Counted from the stretch's first letter, positions 27,046-36,836 are shown. The stretch: 64,000 nucleotides of DNA from Psychromonas sp. Urea-02u-13 (GCF_002835995.1 NZ_PJBZ01000069.1:58043-122042), one strand, 5' to 3'. Program-made: numbers and translations. The notes: generated by a model not told the origin, from the sequence alone.

Positions 27046-27567
27046 GTGAGTATTATTCTTGGTATTGACCCCGGGTCCCGGATCACCGGTTACGGCGTCA
27101 TAGAACAAAAGGGCAGTAAATGTTTTTATATTGCCAGTGGCTGTATTCGCACCAAAGGTGATACGTTAGCACCTAAGTTAAATATGATTTTTAACGGGGT
27201 CAGCGAAATCATTAAACAATATCAACCCACTGAGTTTGGTATTGAACAAGTCTTTATGGCTAAAAACCCAGATTCAGCACTGAAACTTGGGCAAGCACGT
27301 GGCGCTGCCATAGTCGCTGCTACACAAGCAGACCTTTACGTGTGTGAATATTCTGCAAGGCAAATAAAACAAGCCGTCGTTGGAACGGGTGCTGCCACAA
27401 AAGAACAAGTACAGCTGATGGTGATGCAAATATTAAAACTGTCTGGTAAGCCACAAGCGGATGCCGCCGATGGACTTGCCGTCGCTATTTGTCATGCACA
27501 TACTGCTCAGTCGCTGGTGGCGATGGCAGGTAAAGTGAAAAAAACAGTCCGTGGACGATTACGTTAA
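27046..27567 (+). CDS. ruvC: Holliday junction endodeoxyribonuclease RuvC
   Basis: The 173-residue dimeric nuclease resolves Holliday junctions moved by RuvAB. The RNase H-like fold shows [14 protein letters not shown] with the first catalytic Asp, [23 protein letters not shown] with the catalytic Glu, and [15 protein letters not shown] with the last two acidic residues. The GTG start has AGGT 6 bases upstream. Unlike E. coli, ruvC is separated from ruvAB by rarD. Confidence 0.97.
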   Translation: MSIILGIDPGSRITGYGVIEQKGSKCFYIASGCIRTKGDTLAPKLNMIFNGVSEIIKQYQPTEFGIEQVFMAKNPDSALKLGQARGAAIVAATQADLYVCEYSARQIKQAVVGTGAATKEQVQLMVMQILKLSGKPQADAADGLAVAICHAHTAQSLVAMAGKVKKTVRGRLR

Positions 27568-27645
27568 TAACCACCTTTTAGTCTTTCATTATTATTATTG
27601 TATTTGTTCTCTGACCCTTTTATTCACCGCTAGGAAACCTAACTA

Positions 27646-28533
27646 ATGAAGCAACTTTCTGACCTGCACTTAGGTGTTTTTTACGCGCTTGGCGCCTATT
27701 TGATGTGGGGATTTGCTCCCATCTACTTCAAATATTTAGAGTTTGTGCCGGTGAAAGAGATTCTCGCGCATCGTGTTATCTGGTCTGTATTTGTGACCGG
27801 GATTATTATCAGTGTGTTATCTGCTTGGCCTAGTGTGTGGAAAATCTGCAAAACCCCAAAAAAATTATTGTTACTGCTAGTAACCACGTTATTAATTAGT
27901 TGTAATTGGATGGTCTTTATTTGGGCGATTAATAATGAGCGCATGTTAGAGGCGAGCTTAGGTTATTTTATCAATCCAATTATTAACGTGTTATTAGGCC
28001 TGATTTTTTTAAATGAATCGCTGAGTCGAATTAAATGGTTCGCCGTAGGGCTTGCCTTTATAGGTGTGCTAGTACAAATATTGGTGTTAGGCGCTTTACC
28101 TTGGGTTTCATTAGTTTTGCCGATTAGTTTTGCTTTTTATGCGTTATTACGTAAAAAAATAAAGGTAGAAGCCTTACCCGGGCTGTTCATCGAAACCTTA
28201 CTGGCTATGCCTATTGCACTTTATTATCTCTTTGCAATTGCCGACAGTGAATATGCAAATATGTTGGATAACAGTTTGTCATTAAACTTTTGGTTAATGT
28301 TTGCAGGTGTGGCAACAGCGTTACCACTTATCTTTTTTGGCCAAGCTGCATTACGTTTGAAACTATCAACTTTGGGTTTCTTTCAATATTTAGCGCCTTC
28401 ATTACTGTTTGTATTTGCGGTGGTTTTTTATGGTGAGCCGTTAAGTTTAGATAAAACCATTACTTTTATGTTCATCTGGTCAGGCATCGTACTGTTTGCT
28501 TTTGAGAAGCAGATCCAACAAAAACTTAAATAA
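27646..28533 (+). CDS. rarD: RarD, EamA-family permease
   Basis: The 295-residue protein has ten predicted membrane helices. The N-terminal GVFYALGAYLMWGFAPIYFK and VPVKEILAHRVIWS match E. coli RarD closely. The family belongs to the drug/metabolite transporter superfamily. The E. coli protein was linked to chloramphenicol sensitivity but its substrate is unclear. It lies between ruvC and ruvA, and its stop codon directly touches a LexA box, so it is separate from the SOS-controlled ruvAB unit. Confidence 0.92.
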   Translation: MKQLSDLHLGVFYALGAYLMWGFAPIYFKYLEFVPVKEILAHRVIWSVFVTGIIISVLSAWPSVWKICKTPKKLLLLLVTTLLISCNWMVFIWAINNERMLEASLGYFINPIINVLLGLIFLNESLSRIKWFAVGLAFIGVLVQILVLGALPWVSLVLPISFAFYALLRKKIKVEALPGLFIETLLAMPIALYYLFAIADSEYANMLDNSLSLNFWLMFAGVATALPLIFFGQAALRLKLSTLGFFQYLAPSLLFVFAVVFYGEPLSLDKTITFMFIWSGIVLFAFEKQIQQKLK

Positions 28534-28553
28534 TACTGGATATATACTCAGTC
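28534..28553 (+). promoter_or_regulatory. LexA (SOS) box of ruvAB
   Basis: TACTGGATATATACTCAGTC matches the gammaproteobacterial LexA consensus TACTG(TA)5CAGTA, with intact CTG-N10-CAG cores and an AT-rich centre. It begins at the base after the rarD stop codon and lies 180 bases upstream of ruvA. E. coli ruvAB is a known SOS operon, which supports the assignment. Confidence 0.85.
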
Positions 28554-28578
28554 GTTTTTTATACTTCTAGGGTAACTA

Positions 28579-28685
28579 CTCAGGCTGTCGCTATTAATAC
28601 TGACTTCTACGTTGGAAAATACTCATTTGCAGGAGCAAACTGCGCTTTTCCGCCTTGAACTAAGCATTAATAGCTTAATCCTGAG
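28579..28685 (+). repeat. Imperfect 107-bp palindrome in the ruvAB leader
   Basis: Nested arms CTCAGG/CCTGAG (28579-28584/28680-28685), GCTATTAAT/ATTAATAGC (28590-28598/28666-28674), GGAAAA/TTTTCC and TTTGC/GCAAA make a long hairpin between the LexA box and ruvA. It looks like a copy of an intergenic palindromic repeat. It would fold in the ruvAB leader RNA if transcription starts at the LexA box. Confidence 0.7.
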
Positions 28686-28731
28686 CATTTACGGTTTATT
28701 ATTCACATTAAATGATCACTAGGATAAAAAG

Positions 28732-29355
28732 ATGATTGGAAGATTGCGCGGTATTTTATTAGAAAAACAGCCTCCAGAAGTATTGTTAGATGTGTCTGGC
28801 GTGGGTTACGAAATCCAGTTACCAATGAGCTCTTTTTATCCATTACCTGAAATCGGCGAAGAAGCGATTATCTACACCCATTTTGTGGTGCGTGAAGATG
28901 CACAGCTATTATATGGTTTTGCTGATAAACACGAACGTGCAATGTTCCGTGAGTTAATTAAAGTGAACGGTGTAGGCCCTAAATTAGCATTAGCTATTTT
29001 ATCTGGCATGTCTGCAAACCAGTTTGTGCAATGTATTCATAACGATGCCGTGGGCAGTTTAGTTAAATTACCGGGTGTTGGTAAAAAAACCGCAGAGCGT
29101 TTAGTGGTTGAAATGAAAGATAGACTGAAAAACTGGGTGGGTGCAGATTTATTGACGCCTGAGTCAGATAAAATGGCCTTCGAAAATGGATTAAGTAATT
29201 CAGTGATTAGCGGTAATGCACAAGATGAAGCGATCAGTGCATTAGTGGCCCTCGGTTATAAACCAGCAAGTGCAGAAAAATCGATTAAACAGGTTTACCA
29301 AGCGGGTATGGATTGTGAAGCATTAATCCGAAGCTCACTGAAAAGCATGTTATAA
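28732..29355 (+). CDS. ruvA: Holliday junction branch-migration protein RuvA
   Basis: RuvA (207 residues) forms tetramers that hold the four-way junction and load RuvB. The N-terminal OB fold begins [21 protein letters not shown]. Helix-hairpin-helix motifs appear as [15 protein letters not shown] and [13 protein letters not shown], followed by the C-terminal domain that binds RuvB ([19 protein letters not shown]). AGGAT precedes the ATG. RuvB follows after 41 bases in the same SOS-controlled operon. Confidence 0.97.
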   Translation: MIGRLRGILLEKQPPEVLLDVSGVGYEIQLPMSSFYPLPEIGEEAIIYTHFVVREDAQLLYGFADKHERAMFRELIKVNGVGPKLALAILSGMSANQFVQCIHNDAVGSLVKLPGVGKKTAERLVVEMKDRLKNWVGADLLTPESDKMAFENGLSNSVISGNAQDEAISALVALGYKPASAEKSIKQVYQAGMDCEALIRSSLKSML

Positions 29356-29396
29356 ACAGCATTAACGTATTAAACCGTTTCTAATTAGGTAACAAA

Positions 29397-30419
29397 ATGA
29401 TTGAAGAAGATCGCCTTATATCAGGTAGTCAAAAAACAGATGATAGCTTTGTTGACCGCGCGATTAGGCCTAAATTATTGGCTGATTATGAAGGGCAACC
29501 ACAAGTTAATAAACAGATGGAGATCTTCATTGAGGCGGCAAGGCAGCGTAATGAAGCGTTAGATCATTTACTTATATTTGGCCCGCCTGGGCTGGGTAAA
29601 ACGACGTTATCACACATCGTTGCGAATGAATTAGACGTTAATATTAAAACTACTTCTGGGCCTATTTTAGAAAAAGCGGGTGACCTTGCTGCTTTATTAA
29701 CTAATCTCGAAGAAAATGATGTGCTTTTTATCGATGAAATCCATCGCTTAAGCCCAATTGTTGAAGAGATTCTTTATCCGGCAATGGAAGATTATCAGTT
29801 AGATATCATGATTGGCGAAGGCCCTGCAGCACGCTCTATTAAATTAGATTTACCGCCTTTTACGCTGATTGGTGCAACCACACGTGCCGGCTCATTAACG
29901 TCTCCTCTGCGAGATCGTTTTGGTATTGTGCAACGTCTTGAGTTTTACGAATTAAAGCCTTTGACTAAAATTGTATTACGTAGCAGTAAACATTTTAACC
30001 TTGATTTAGATGAATCGGGTGCCATTGAAGTCGCTAAACGTTCGCGTGGAACACCGCGTATTGCTAATCGTTTATTACGCCGTGTGCGTGATTATGCGCA
30101 AGTAAAAAAAGCAGATGTGATTGATGCTAACGTGGCTAAACAAGCACTTGATATGCTCGAAGTCGATAATCAAGGCTTTGATTATATGGACAGAAAATTG
30201 TTGATGGCGATTTTAGATACTTTCCAAGGTGGCCCTGTGGGCTTAGACAATTTAGCTGCTGCGATTGGTGAAGAGAAAGAAACCATTGAAGATGTATTAG
30301 AGCCTTATCTTATTCAACAGGGTTTTTTACAGCGCACCCCACGCGGTAGAATCGCAACTGATAGAACCTACCTGCATTTTGGTTTTGATAAGCCTGATAA
30401 ACCTGATAAACCTGATTAA
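29397..30419 (+). CDS. ruvB: Holliday junction branch-migration ATPase RuvB
   Basis: The 340-residue AAA+ motor drives branch migration. Walker A is [11 protein letters not shown] near residue 62, Walker B is FIDEIHRL near residue 111, and the arginine-finger region reads [16 protein letters not shown]. The C-terminal winged helix ends [15 protein letters not shown]. The protein then ends in [10 protein letters not shown], produced by a 9-base tandem repeat. E. coli RuvB (336 residues) lacks such a tail. Confidence 0.97.
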   Translation: MIEEDRLISGSQKTDDSFVDRAIRPKLLADYEGQPQVNKQMEIFIEAARQRNEALDHLLIFGPPGLGKTTLSHIVANELDVNIKTTSGPILEKAGDLAALLTNLEENDVLFIDEIHRLSPIVEEILYPAMEDYQLDIMIGEGPAARSIKLDLPPFTLIGATTRAGSLTSPLRDRFGIVQRLEFYELKPLTKIVLRSSKHFNLDLDESGAIEVAKRSRGTPRIANRLLRRVRDYAQVKKADVIDANVAKQALDMLEVDNQGFDYMDRKLLMAILDTFQGGPVGLDNLAAAIGEEKETIEDVLEPYLIQQGFLQRTPRGRIATDRTYLHFGFDKPDKPDKPD

Positions 30420-30495
30420 CTAGCGTTAATGAGATTAGCTGACAATAGGGCGATTTGTGCTTCTATTGTTTGCTCGGTCTTTTTCACTGCCTATG

Positions 30496-31617
30496 TTAGC
30501 GATCAATCTTTAGTATTAATTTAGGGTTTAATAAGTAGCGGTTAAGTTGCTTATTATGGAATTTAGAATAATGACGGAAGTTGATATCCGCCCAATTTTT
30601 TTTATTAAGCTGCTCTAATAACGCTTTAACGTTACTCTGTGTGATCACCATAAACTGAGATTGATATTGATATTGAGATAGAGATTGATTTAAGTGGCTA
30701 TCAGAAAAAGTAAAACCTTTGAAATAATCATAAAGAATAATGGTCGCCCAGCCAGCATCCATAAAATGCCCACCAACAGAAGTACTGATAATGTCTTTTT
30801 CTAGCGCATCTAAGCCCTGTGTTGTCCAATCTATGCCACCGGTTAAATAGTCTTTTCCCTGTTGTAAGCCTTGCTCTTCGAGCGCCAGATATACGCCAAT
30901 TGCCATTAAATCACTGGCTGCCCAAAAAACCTTCGCTTGGGGATAGCGTTGATTGAGTCGTTTGGTTTGATAAATCGCTTTTTCTTGCTCCCACTCTGCA
31001 TAGACAACTTGTACTATTTTACTGCCTTCTTCCTCCTGAACCGCTGCCTGTAAGCCGGCTAAACGCTGAGTAGAAGGGCCGTTACCGATTGACCCATTAA
31101 TGGCGACTACTTCAATGATACCTTGCTCATTGGTTAAACTTTTTAGCTTAGCTTGCTTAATTAGTGATTTAGCAAGTAAGTAACCCGCCTGGTAATCATC
31201 GGGCATTAAGCTTGCTAACCAATATTTAAAATGTTGCTGTGGATCGCTGATATTTGGGCTTTGTTCTGTGCCAATATCAGCATTAAATAATAATGTCGGT
31301 AACTGTAAGGCTTCTGCTTTAGCGATGAATTGTGCTGCAACCGCTTCTGTATTACTAAAGATAACCGCATCAACGCCAAGATCGGCTGCTTTTTGTAGGT
31401 TAATGAGCATATGTTTTTTAGAACTTTTACCATGAAAAACAGTGAGCTTAAAACCGAGGTCTTTGGCTACTGCAAAAGCAAAGTCTTCATTTAGGGACCA
31501 AAATGCATCGCCGGCTTCACCTGGTGTTAATAGTGCAAAATGTAAAGCAGGGGCTTCGCTGGCAACGCTGAGGTTAATATTAAAGGCGATAAAAATAATC
31601 AGAATGAAATTTTTCAT
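30496..31617 (-). CDS. Orphan periplasmic sugar-binding-like protein
   Basis: The 373-residue protein has a signal peptide (about residues 1-19) and a type I periplasmic-binding fold similar to ribose/autoinducer binding proteins. LHFALLTPGEAGDAFW, LGVDAVIFSNTE, NGSIGNGPSTQRLAGLQAAV and AASDLMAIGVYLALEEQG are typical. No ABC permease or ATPase gene is nearby, so it may feed a distant transporter or act as a receptor for a sensor protein. The ligand is unknown. It is divergent from the cyd regulatory region. Confidence 0.8.
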   Translation of the reverse strand: MKNFILIIFIAFNINLSVASEAPALHFALLTPGEAGDAFWSLNEDFAFAVAKDLGFKLTVFHGKSSKKHMLINLQKAADLGVDAVIFSNTEAVAAQFIAKAEALQLPTLLFNADIGTEQSPNISDPQQHFKYWLASLMPDDYQAGYLLAKSLIKQAKLKSLTNEQGIIEVVAINGSIGNGPSTQRLAGLQAAVQEEEGSKIVQVVYAEWEQEKAIYQTKRLNQRYPQAKVFWAASDLMAIGVYLALEEQGLQQGKDYLTGGIDWTTQGLDALEKDIISTSVGGHFMDAGWATIILYDYFKGFTFSDSHLNQSLSQYQYQSQFMVITQSNVKALLEQLNKKNWADINFRHYSKFHNKQLNRYLLNPKLILKIDR

Positions 31618-31796
31618 AACAACAGACCCTTAGCATTTATGAATAAGACTAATTATAGATGAGGAATAAATTGATGGATTATAAGGTATCAATGCATAGC
31701 ACTAAGTAACTGAATATTAAGTGGAATGCATTGAAAATAGTTAATTAAAGTTGTTATAGATATGAACAAATTCACAAAACACACTGAAAATATCTG

Positions 31797-31810
31797 TTGA
31801 TCTAAATCAA
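31797..31810 (+). promoter_or_regulatory. FNR box upstream of cydABX
   Basis: TTGATCTAAATCAA is a perfect TTGAT-N4-ATCAA FNR site. A possible -10 (TATGTAT, about 31834-31840) is placed so that the site centres near -41, the position of class II activation. FNR could respond here to falling oxygen. Confidence 0.8.
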
Positions 31811-31854
31811 TTTGCTCCGTATAAAGTAGTCCTTATGTATTGTAAGTGATTGAT

Positions 31855-31911
31855 GTTAAAGGAGTGTTAAAGTTTATTTGTTAAATTGCGAATGTTTAAC
31901 ATTTGTTTAAC
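31855..31911 (+). promoter_or_regulatory. ArcA-type direct repeats upstream of cydABX
   Basis: GTTAA occurs at 31855 and 31866 (11-bp phase) and again at 31880. On the other strand TTAAC occurs at 31896 and 31907, also 11 bp apart. Pairs of GTTAA-like units 11 bp apart are the accepted ArcA-P recognition pattern. They lie about 160-220 bases upstream of cydA. The rest of 31912-32072 is leader with small hairpins (GCCTTA/TAAGGC, AGGGAA/TTCCCT) and no gene. Confidence 0.7.
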
Positions 31912-32072
31912 ATTTATTGTCGTGATACTGCCTTAGACTAAGGCACGTTTGATTACATAAAAATAAAGTGGCGTAATGCGCAAGGGAAGTTTTTTGCTTT
32001 CGAGTGATTCCCTAGCGGTTTCGCCATTCTTAGTAATCAAAGATTCAACATAATAATTCTTAGGAGAAAAAA

Positions 32073-33662
32073 ATGGACGATCTAGTTGATCTGTCACGAT
32101 TCCAGTTTGCCATGACAGCGATGTACCACTTTTTGTTTGTACCATTAACACTCGGCCTTGCTTGGATTTTACTTATTATGGAATCACTGTATGTGATGAC
32201 CAAAAAAGAAGTCTACAAGGACATGACTAAATTCTGGGGAAAACTCTTTGCAATTAACTTTGCGTTAGGGGTAACCACGGGGTTAACCATGGAATTCCAA
32301 TTTGGCACTAACTGGGCTTATTACTCACATTACGTGGGTGATGTATTTGGTGCGCCTTTAGCGATTGAAGGCATGATGGCTTTCTTTTTAGAGTCTACCT
32401 TTGTGGGTTTATTCTTCTTCGGTTGGGATAGATTAAGTAAATTACAGCATTTAGCGGCGACCTTCTTAGTGGCACTCGGTTCGAGTATGTCTGCATTGTG
32501 GATTTTAGTGGCTAATGCGTGGATGCAAAATCCGGTTGGCGCTGAATTTAACTATGAAACGATGCGTATGGAAATGACCAGCTTTGCAGAAGTGGTATTT
32601 AACCCTGTTGCACAGGTGAAATTTGTTCATACGGTTGCATCGGGTTATGTGGCTGGTGCGATGTTTGTTTTAGCCATTAGCTCTTATTATCTGCTTAAAG
32701 GCCGAGATATGGCGTTTGCTAAGCGCTCTTTTGCGATTGCAGCCGCCTTTGGTACAGCGGGTATCTTATGTACTATTTTACTTGGTGATGAAAGTGGCTA
32801 TGAAGTAGGTGACGTGCAAAAAGCCAAATTAGCAGCCATTGAATCTGAATGGGAAACACACCCTGCGCCGGCTGCCTTTACGATGATTGGTATTCCTAAT
32901 CAAGAAGAGCAACGTACTGATTATGCTGTTCGCATTCCTTATGCACTGGGTATTATTGCGACACGTTCATTAGACAAAGAAGTGAAAGGTCTAAAAGAAT
33001 TAATGGATGTGCATGAAGTGCGCATTCGTAGTGGCATGATAGCCTATGGTTTACTGGAAAAACTGCGTGCGGGTGATGAAACACCTGAGAATATAAAAGC
33101 CTTTGAAGAGATCAAAGTTGACCTGGGTTACGGTTTATTAGTGAAAAGGTATGCGCCTGATGTGATTGACGCGACCGAACAACAGATTCAAATGGCCGTT
33201 GATGACAGTATTCCACGTGTCGCGCCGATGTTCTGGTCATTTAGAATCATGGTGGGATCGGGTATCGCGATGTTGTTTATTTTCTTATTCGCATTTTATC
33301 AGTCGGCGTGTAATAAAATTGGCAGTAATAAAACCTTCTTGAAAATCTGCTTATATAGTTTGCCATTGCCGTGGATAGCCATAGAAGCTGGGTGGTTTGT
33401 TGCAGAATATGGTCGTCAGCCATGGGCAATTGCAGAGATATTACCTACGCATATGGGCATCTCTTCAGTCTCTGTTGAGCAGGTATGGTTTAGTATTATT
33501 TCCATTGCGTCTTTTTACACTGTGTTACTAGTGATTGAATTGTTCCTGATGTTTAAATTTGCACGTTTAGGTCCAAGTAGTTTAAAAACGGGTAAATACC
33601 ATTTTGAACAACTTGAAAATCAAATTGAGCCACAGCTTGAAGTGAAACAGGAGAGCAAATAA
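32073..33662 (+). CDS. cydA: Cytochrome bd ubiquinol oxidase subunit I
   Basis: The 529-residue membrane subunit carries the three hemes and oxidises ubiquinol with high oxygen affinity. H19 ([12 protein letters not shown]) is the heme b595 ligand. [15 protein letters not shown] holds the b558 His ligand and FRIMVGSG the Met ligand. The region after GIPNQEEQ is the long Q-loop, as in the E. coli type. [13 protein letters not shown] is typical. AGGAG precedes the ATG by 6-7 bases. Its stop overlaps the cydB ATG by one base. Confidence 0.97.
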   Translation: MDDLVDLSRFQFAMTAMYHFLFVPLTLGLAWILLIMESLYVMTKKEVYKDMTKFWGKLFAINFALGVTTGLTMEFQFGTNWAYYSHYVGDVFGAPLAIEGMMAFFLESTFVGLFFFGWDRLSKLQHLAATFLVALGSSMSALWILVANAWMQNPVGAEFNYETMRMEMTSFAEVVFNPVAQVKFVHTVASGYVAGAMFVLAISSYYLLKGRDMAFAKRSFAIAAAFGTAGILCTILLGDESGYEVGDVQKAKLAAIESEWETHPAPAAFTMIGIPNQEEQRTDYAVRIPYALGIIATRSLDKEVKGLKELMDVHEVRIRSGMIAYGLLEKLRAGDETPENIKAFEEIKVDLGYGLLVKRYAPDVIDATEQQIQMAVDDSIPRVAPMFWSFRIMVGSGIAMLFIFLFAFYQSACNKIGSNKTFLKICLYSLPLPWIAIEAGWFVAEYGRQPWAIAEILPTHMGISSVSVEQVWFSIISIASFYTVLLVIELFLMFKFARLGPSSLKTGKYHFEQLENQIEPQLEVKQESK

Positions 33663-34801
33663 TGTTTGATTACGAAACGTTAAAGTTAATTTGGTGGGTC
33701 TTGATCAGTGTCTTGCTGATTGGTTTTGTCATTACAGACGGCTTTGATATGGGGGTTGGCACATTAATCCCTATTATTGGTAAAAGCGATGATGAACGCC
33801 GTATGATGATTAATAGTATTGCGCCACATTGGGAAGGTAATCAGGTTTGGTTAGTATTAGCCGCTGGTGCTATTTTTGCTGCTTGGCCTGCTGTCTATGC
33901 AACTGCATTTTCGGGTTTTTATGTGGCAATGATGTTAACCCTATTTGCACTTTTCTTCCGTCCTGTTGGTTTTGATTATCGCAGTAAAATAGAAGATCCT
34001 CGTTGGAGAACGAGCTGGGATTGGGCTATTTTTACCGGTAGCACTGTACCACCGATTATCTTTGGTGTCGCTTTTGGTAATATTTTACAAGGTGTGCCAT
34101 TTGTTCTAGATGAGTTTTTACGTGCAAATTATCAAGGTGGTTTCTTGGATTTATTGAATCCATTTTCACTATTGGTCGGTGTGTTTAGCTTGTGTTTATT
34201 TGTATTGCAAGGCTCTACTTGGTTACAAATGAAAACAGAAGGTGAAGTACGTGCTCGTGCTCGATTAGTGACAATGATTGTTGCACCTATTGCAGTACTT
34301 TTATTTGCAGTAGCGGGTCTATGGCTTGCGAGTGGTATTGATGGTTATGTTATTACCTCTGCTATTGACGTAGCGGGACCTTCTAATCCATTACTCAAAA
34401 CGGTAGAGATACAACCGGGTGCATGGCTCGCTAACTATGAGTTATATCCACTGACTATGTTGGCACCGATTGTTGGATTGTTATTTCCATTGCTAGCACT
34501 ATTGGCGAGTATATTTAATCGCAGTGCCTTTGCATTTATATCAAGCAGTATTGCGCAGTTTGGTGTATTGCTAACTTGTGGTATTAGTATGTTTCCATTC
34601 ATCTTGCCATCAAGCCTTGATCCAAGCCATAGCTTCACGGTATGGGATGCGACTTCGAGTGAAGTGACACTTAATATTATGACGATAACCGCGATGATCT
34701 TCTTACCGTTGATTTTACTTTATACAAGTTGGGCATACTTCAAGATGTTTGGTCGAATCGGAAAGTCATTCTTAGATAAATATAGACATTCAGCATATTA
34801 A
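33662..34801 (+). CDS. cydB: Cytochrome bd ubiquinol oxidase subunit II
   Basis: The 379-residue multi-helix subunit pairs with CydA. The start [33 protein letters not shown] and the segment MMINSIAPHWEGNQVWLV are diagnostic for CydB. Length equals that of E. coli. Translation is coupled to cydA by TAATG overlap, and cydX follows after 14 bases, so cydABX forms one operon. Confidence 0.97.
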   Translation: MFDYETLKLIWWVLISVLLIGFVITDGFDMGVGTLIPIIGKSDDERRMMINSIAPHWEGNQVWLVLAAGAIFAAWPAVYATAFSGFYVAMMLTLFALFFRPVGFDYRSKIEDPRWRTSWDWAIFTGSTVPPIIFGVAFGNILQGVPFVLDEFLRANYQGGFLDLLNPFSLLVGVFSLCLFVLQGSTWLQMKTEGEVRARARLVTMIVAPIAVLLFAVAGLWLASGIDGYVITSAIDVAGPSNPLLKTVEIQPGAWLANYELYPLTMLAPIVGLLFPLLALLASIFNRSAFAFISSSIAQFGVLLTCGISMFPFILPSSLDPSHSFTVWDATSSEVTLNIMTITAMIFLPLILLYTSWAYFKMFGRIGKSFLDKYRHSAY

Positions 34802-34815
34802 TTAAGGATTATATT

Positions 34816-34962
34816 ATGTGGTATTTTGCGTGGATTTTAGGCATTTTATTAGCCTGTTCATTAGGCATTATTAACGGCCTATGGTTAGAGCAAGTAGAAA
34901 CAAATGAGAAAGAAGAGTTAGAGAAAGAAGCACTAAAAAAAGTGCAACAAGCTGAGACTTAA
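34816..34962 (+). CDS. cydX: Cytochrome bd small subunit CydX
   Basis: This 48-residue single-helix protein begins MWYFAWILGILLACSLGII, almost the same as E. coli CydX, which is needed for a stable, active cytochrome bd. The C-terminal half is charged (ETNEKEELEKEALKKVQQ) and about 10 residues longer than the E. coli protein. AAGGAT lies 6-7 bases before the ATG. It is easily missed because of its size. The operon ends here at a strong terminator. Confidence 0.93.
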   Translation: MWYFAWILGILLACSLGIINGLWLEQVETNEKEELEKEALKKVQQAET

Positions 34963-34983
34963 CGCTTTGTAGTGCTTTAAGAT

Positions 34984-35021
34984 AAAAAGGGATTAGTTGC
35001 TAAGCAACTAATCCCTTTTTT
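34984..35021 (+). terminator. Intrinsic terminator of cydABX
   Basis: AAAAAGGGATTAGTTGC pairs with GCAACTAATCCCTTTTT (17 bp) around a 3-base loop and is followed by T. It may also stop leftward transcription. Confidence 0.95.
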
Positions 35022-35111
35022 GTTTCTCTAACCTGATAAACGATAAACGCTAGACTTTAAGTGCTCATCATAGGTTCATGTTTATGATGAGACAATCGCG
35101 TCTATATTAGG

Positions 35112-36836
35112 TTATTTGGGTGCTCTATTATTGATGCTAGATTTGAAGATTAACCCTTGCTCAGTCGTATCAATGCTCATTGTCATACGTGCATCATATT
35201 CAGTTAAGAACATCATCTCTTCTGGGATTTCTTCTCCGGCAAGCTCTGTCGCAGTAATAATTGGCGTTACTATCTTCTTAAAGTCAAATCCGAAACTGTA
35301 TAGACCATTTTTAGTAAGCGCTTCAGTTGATAGTTTAGCTGCTGCTTTCTCACCTTTTTCGCCATTATAGATAACTAAATGTTTACCTTTAATCGCTAAC
35401 TTTGGTGAAATATTCAATTCACTTGGAATAGGCACAATTGTATTAAGATCAATGGCGTCCCCATCGGTCGTTAATTGTGTCTGTTGAAGCTCAGGTAGGA
35501 ACATTTTAACAGAGTTAAATAACTGCTCTGGTTGCTCTGCTGAAATAGTAAACAGTGCATCTAAGCTATCTAGTTTAGGTGATTTATCAATCGTTGAGAT
35601 AGTGTAATCAAGTAACCCAAGGCTGACGCCTTTAAGACCATTTGCCATGCTAGCGCTCATGCCAACCATACCGATAGAATCGCCTGATTGCTTGATTGTT
35701 GCTTGTATTTCAGCAAGTGGCTGACACGTATAGTTAGGCGTTTGTAAGTCGCTCCAAATACTATTGAGTGTATTACCAATTTGGTTAACATCTAAGCCTA
35801 AGCCAGTAGCAAAAACATTGTTTTCGATATCATCAACATAACTTGGTATAAAGCCACGTATCGCTGACAGCGCACCTAGAATTGCTTTGTTTTTACTTTC
35901 GATAATCATAGTGCCTGAAATGCTCGATGCTTCAGGTGAGATATCAAGTTGAGTATAACCGGCAACAGTACGAGGCCAGTTTTGGGCAATGTCGCTTAAC
36001 TCGGTAGCACATTGCTCATTACGAATTTGTGCAAGGCCTGAATCATTGCCCGATTTAGCTTCAAGGGCAGTAATTTGTTTCGCAAGCTGATTGCCATCGG
36101 TGGTTGTTAAGCCTTTAATCAGTTCAATATGGTTGATAAAAGCAAGGCTCGCTTTTGTGAAGTTATATTGCTTGATGGTTTCATCGATAATCGCTGCATC
36201 TGCTAGTGATTTTTCTGCTTTATCTAAACCTAAGGCCATACCTAATAAAGCATCATCACTATAGCTACTGTTAAAAGTAATGGTTAATAAGCCATTATCA
36301 ATCGCAACAATAAGTTCTGCATTAACGGCATCACTCTCATCAGAGATAGGGTAACTACGGTAGGTAAGTTCTTTTAGAGTGCCTGCTTTATGCGGGAAAT
36401 TATTTTCAAGTTCTGCTTTATCCAGTAAATCCCAAATCGCTTTTTCGTTCGCCACTTCAATTTTAAACACGGGTAATAAACCTAATGTGTAAAAATAAGC
36501 GCGTACTTCATCAGACAAACCAAAGGTTTTCACCATCAGGTCTGCGTCGGATAAGCTTGATTGGTAGATTTTCATTAAACTTAATACAAAATTAGCACCC
36601 GGATGAGCGGGGTCAAATAAATCATCAATGCTTTGCTGATCGCTAGGGTCAACCATTTTAGGGGCTGAAGCGATGTAATCTCTTAAAGGAAAAGGTTCAA
36701 GCTGAGCTGCAAAAATAGGCGTATCGGCAGGAACGTAATCAAGTACGTTGTAGCCGTTGGTCGCGTTATTTTGATTGTAGACGTATGCACCAGCGCCGAC
36801 TGCAGCGGCTACACTAATCATTATTATTTTGTTCAA
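35112..36836 (-). CDS. Exported or membrane-anchored protein of unknown function
   Basis: The protein of about 574 residues has an N-terminal hydrophobic segment (MNKIIMISVAAAVGAGAYVY), then a large soluble domain rich in alpha/beta segments. DYVPADTPIFAAQLEPFP follows the anchor. Two cysteines (EQCATEL and YTCQPL) could form a disulfide. I do not recognise the family. The TTG start at 36836 is chosen because TGGAGT lies 8 bases upstream and it places the membrane segment at the N-terminus. The ATG at 36869 has no such site. It stands alone, convergent with cydABX. Confidence 0.7.
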   Translation of the reverse strand: MNKIIMISVAAAVGAGAYVYNQNNATNGYNVLDYVPADTPIFAAQLEPFPLRDYIASAPKMVDPSDQQSIDDLFDPAHPGANFVLSLMKIYQSSLSDADLMVKTFGLSDEVRAYFYTLGLLPVFKIEVANEKAIWDLLDKAELENNFPHKAGTLKELTYRSYPISDESDAVNAELIVAIDNGLLTITFNSSYSDDALLGMALGLDKAEKSLADAAIIDETIKQYNFTKASLAFINHIELIKGLTTTDGNQLAKQITALEAKSGNDSGLAQIRNEQCATELSDIAQNWPRTVAGYTQLDISPEASSISGTMIIESKNKAILGALSAIRGFIPSYVDDIENNVFATGLGLDVNQIGNTLNSIWSDLQTPNYTCQPLAEIQATIKQSGDSIGMVGMSASMANGLKGVSLGLLDYTISTIDKSPKLDSLDALFTISAEQPEQLFNSVKMFLPELQQTQLTTDGDAIDLNTIVPIPSELNISPKLAIKGKHLVIYNGEKGEKAAAKLSTEALTKNGLYSFGFDFKKIVTPIITATELAGEEIPEEMMFLTEYDARMTMSIDTTEQGLIFKSSINNRAPK

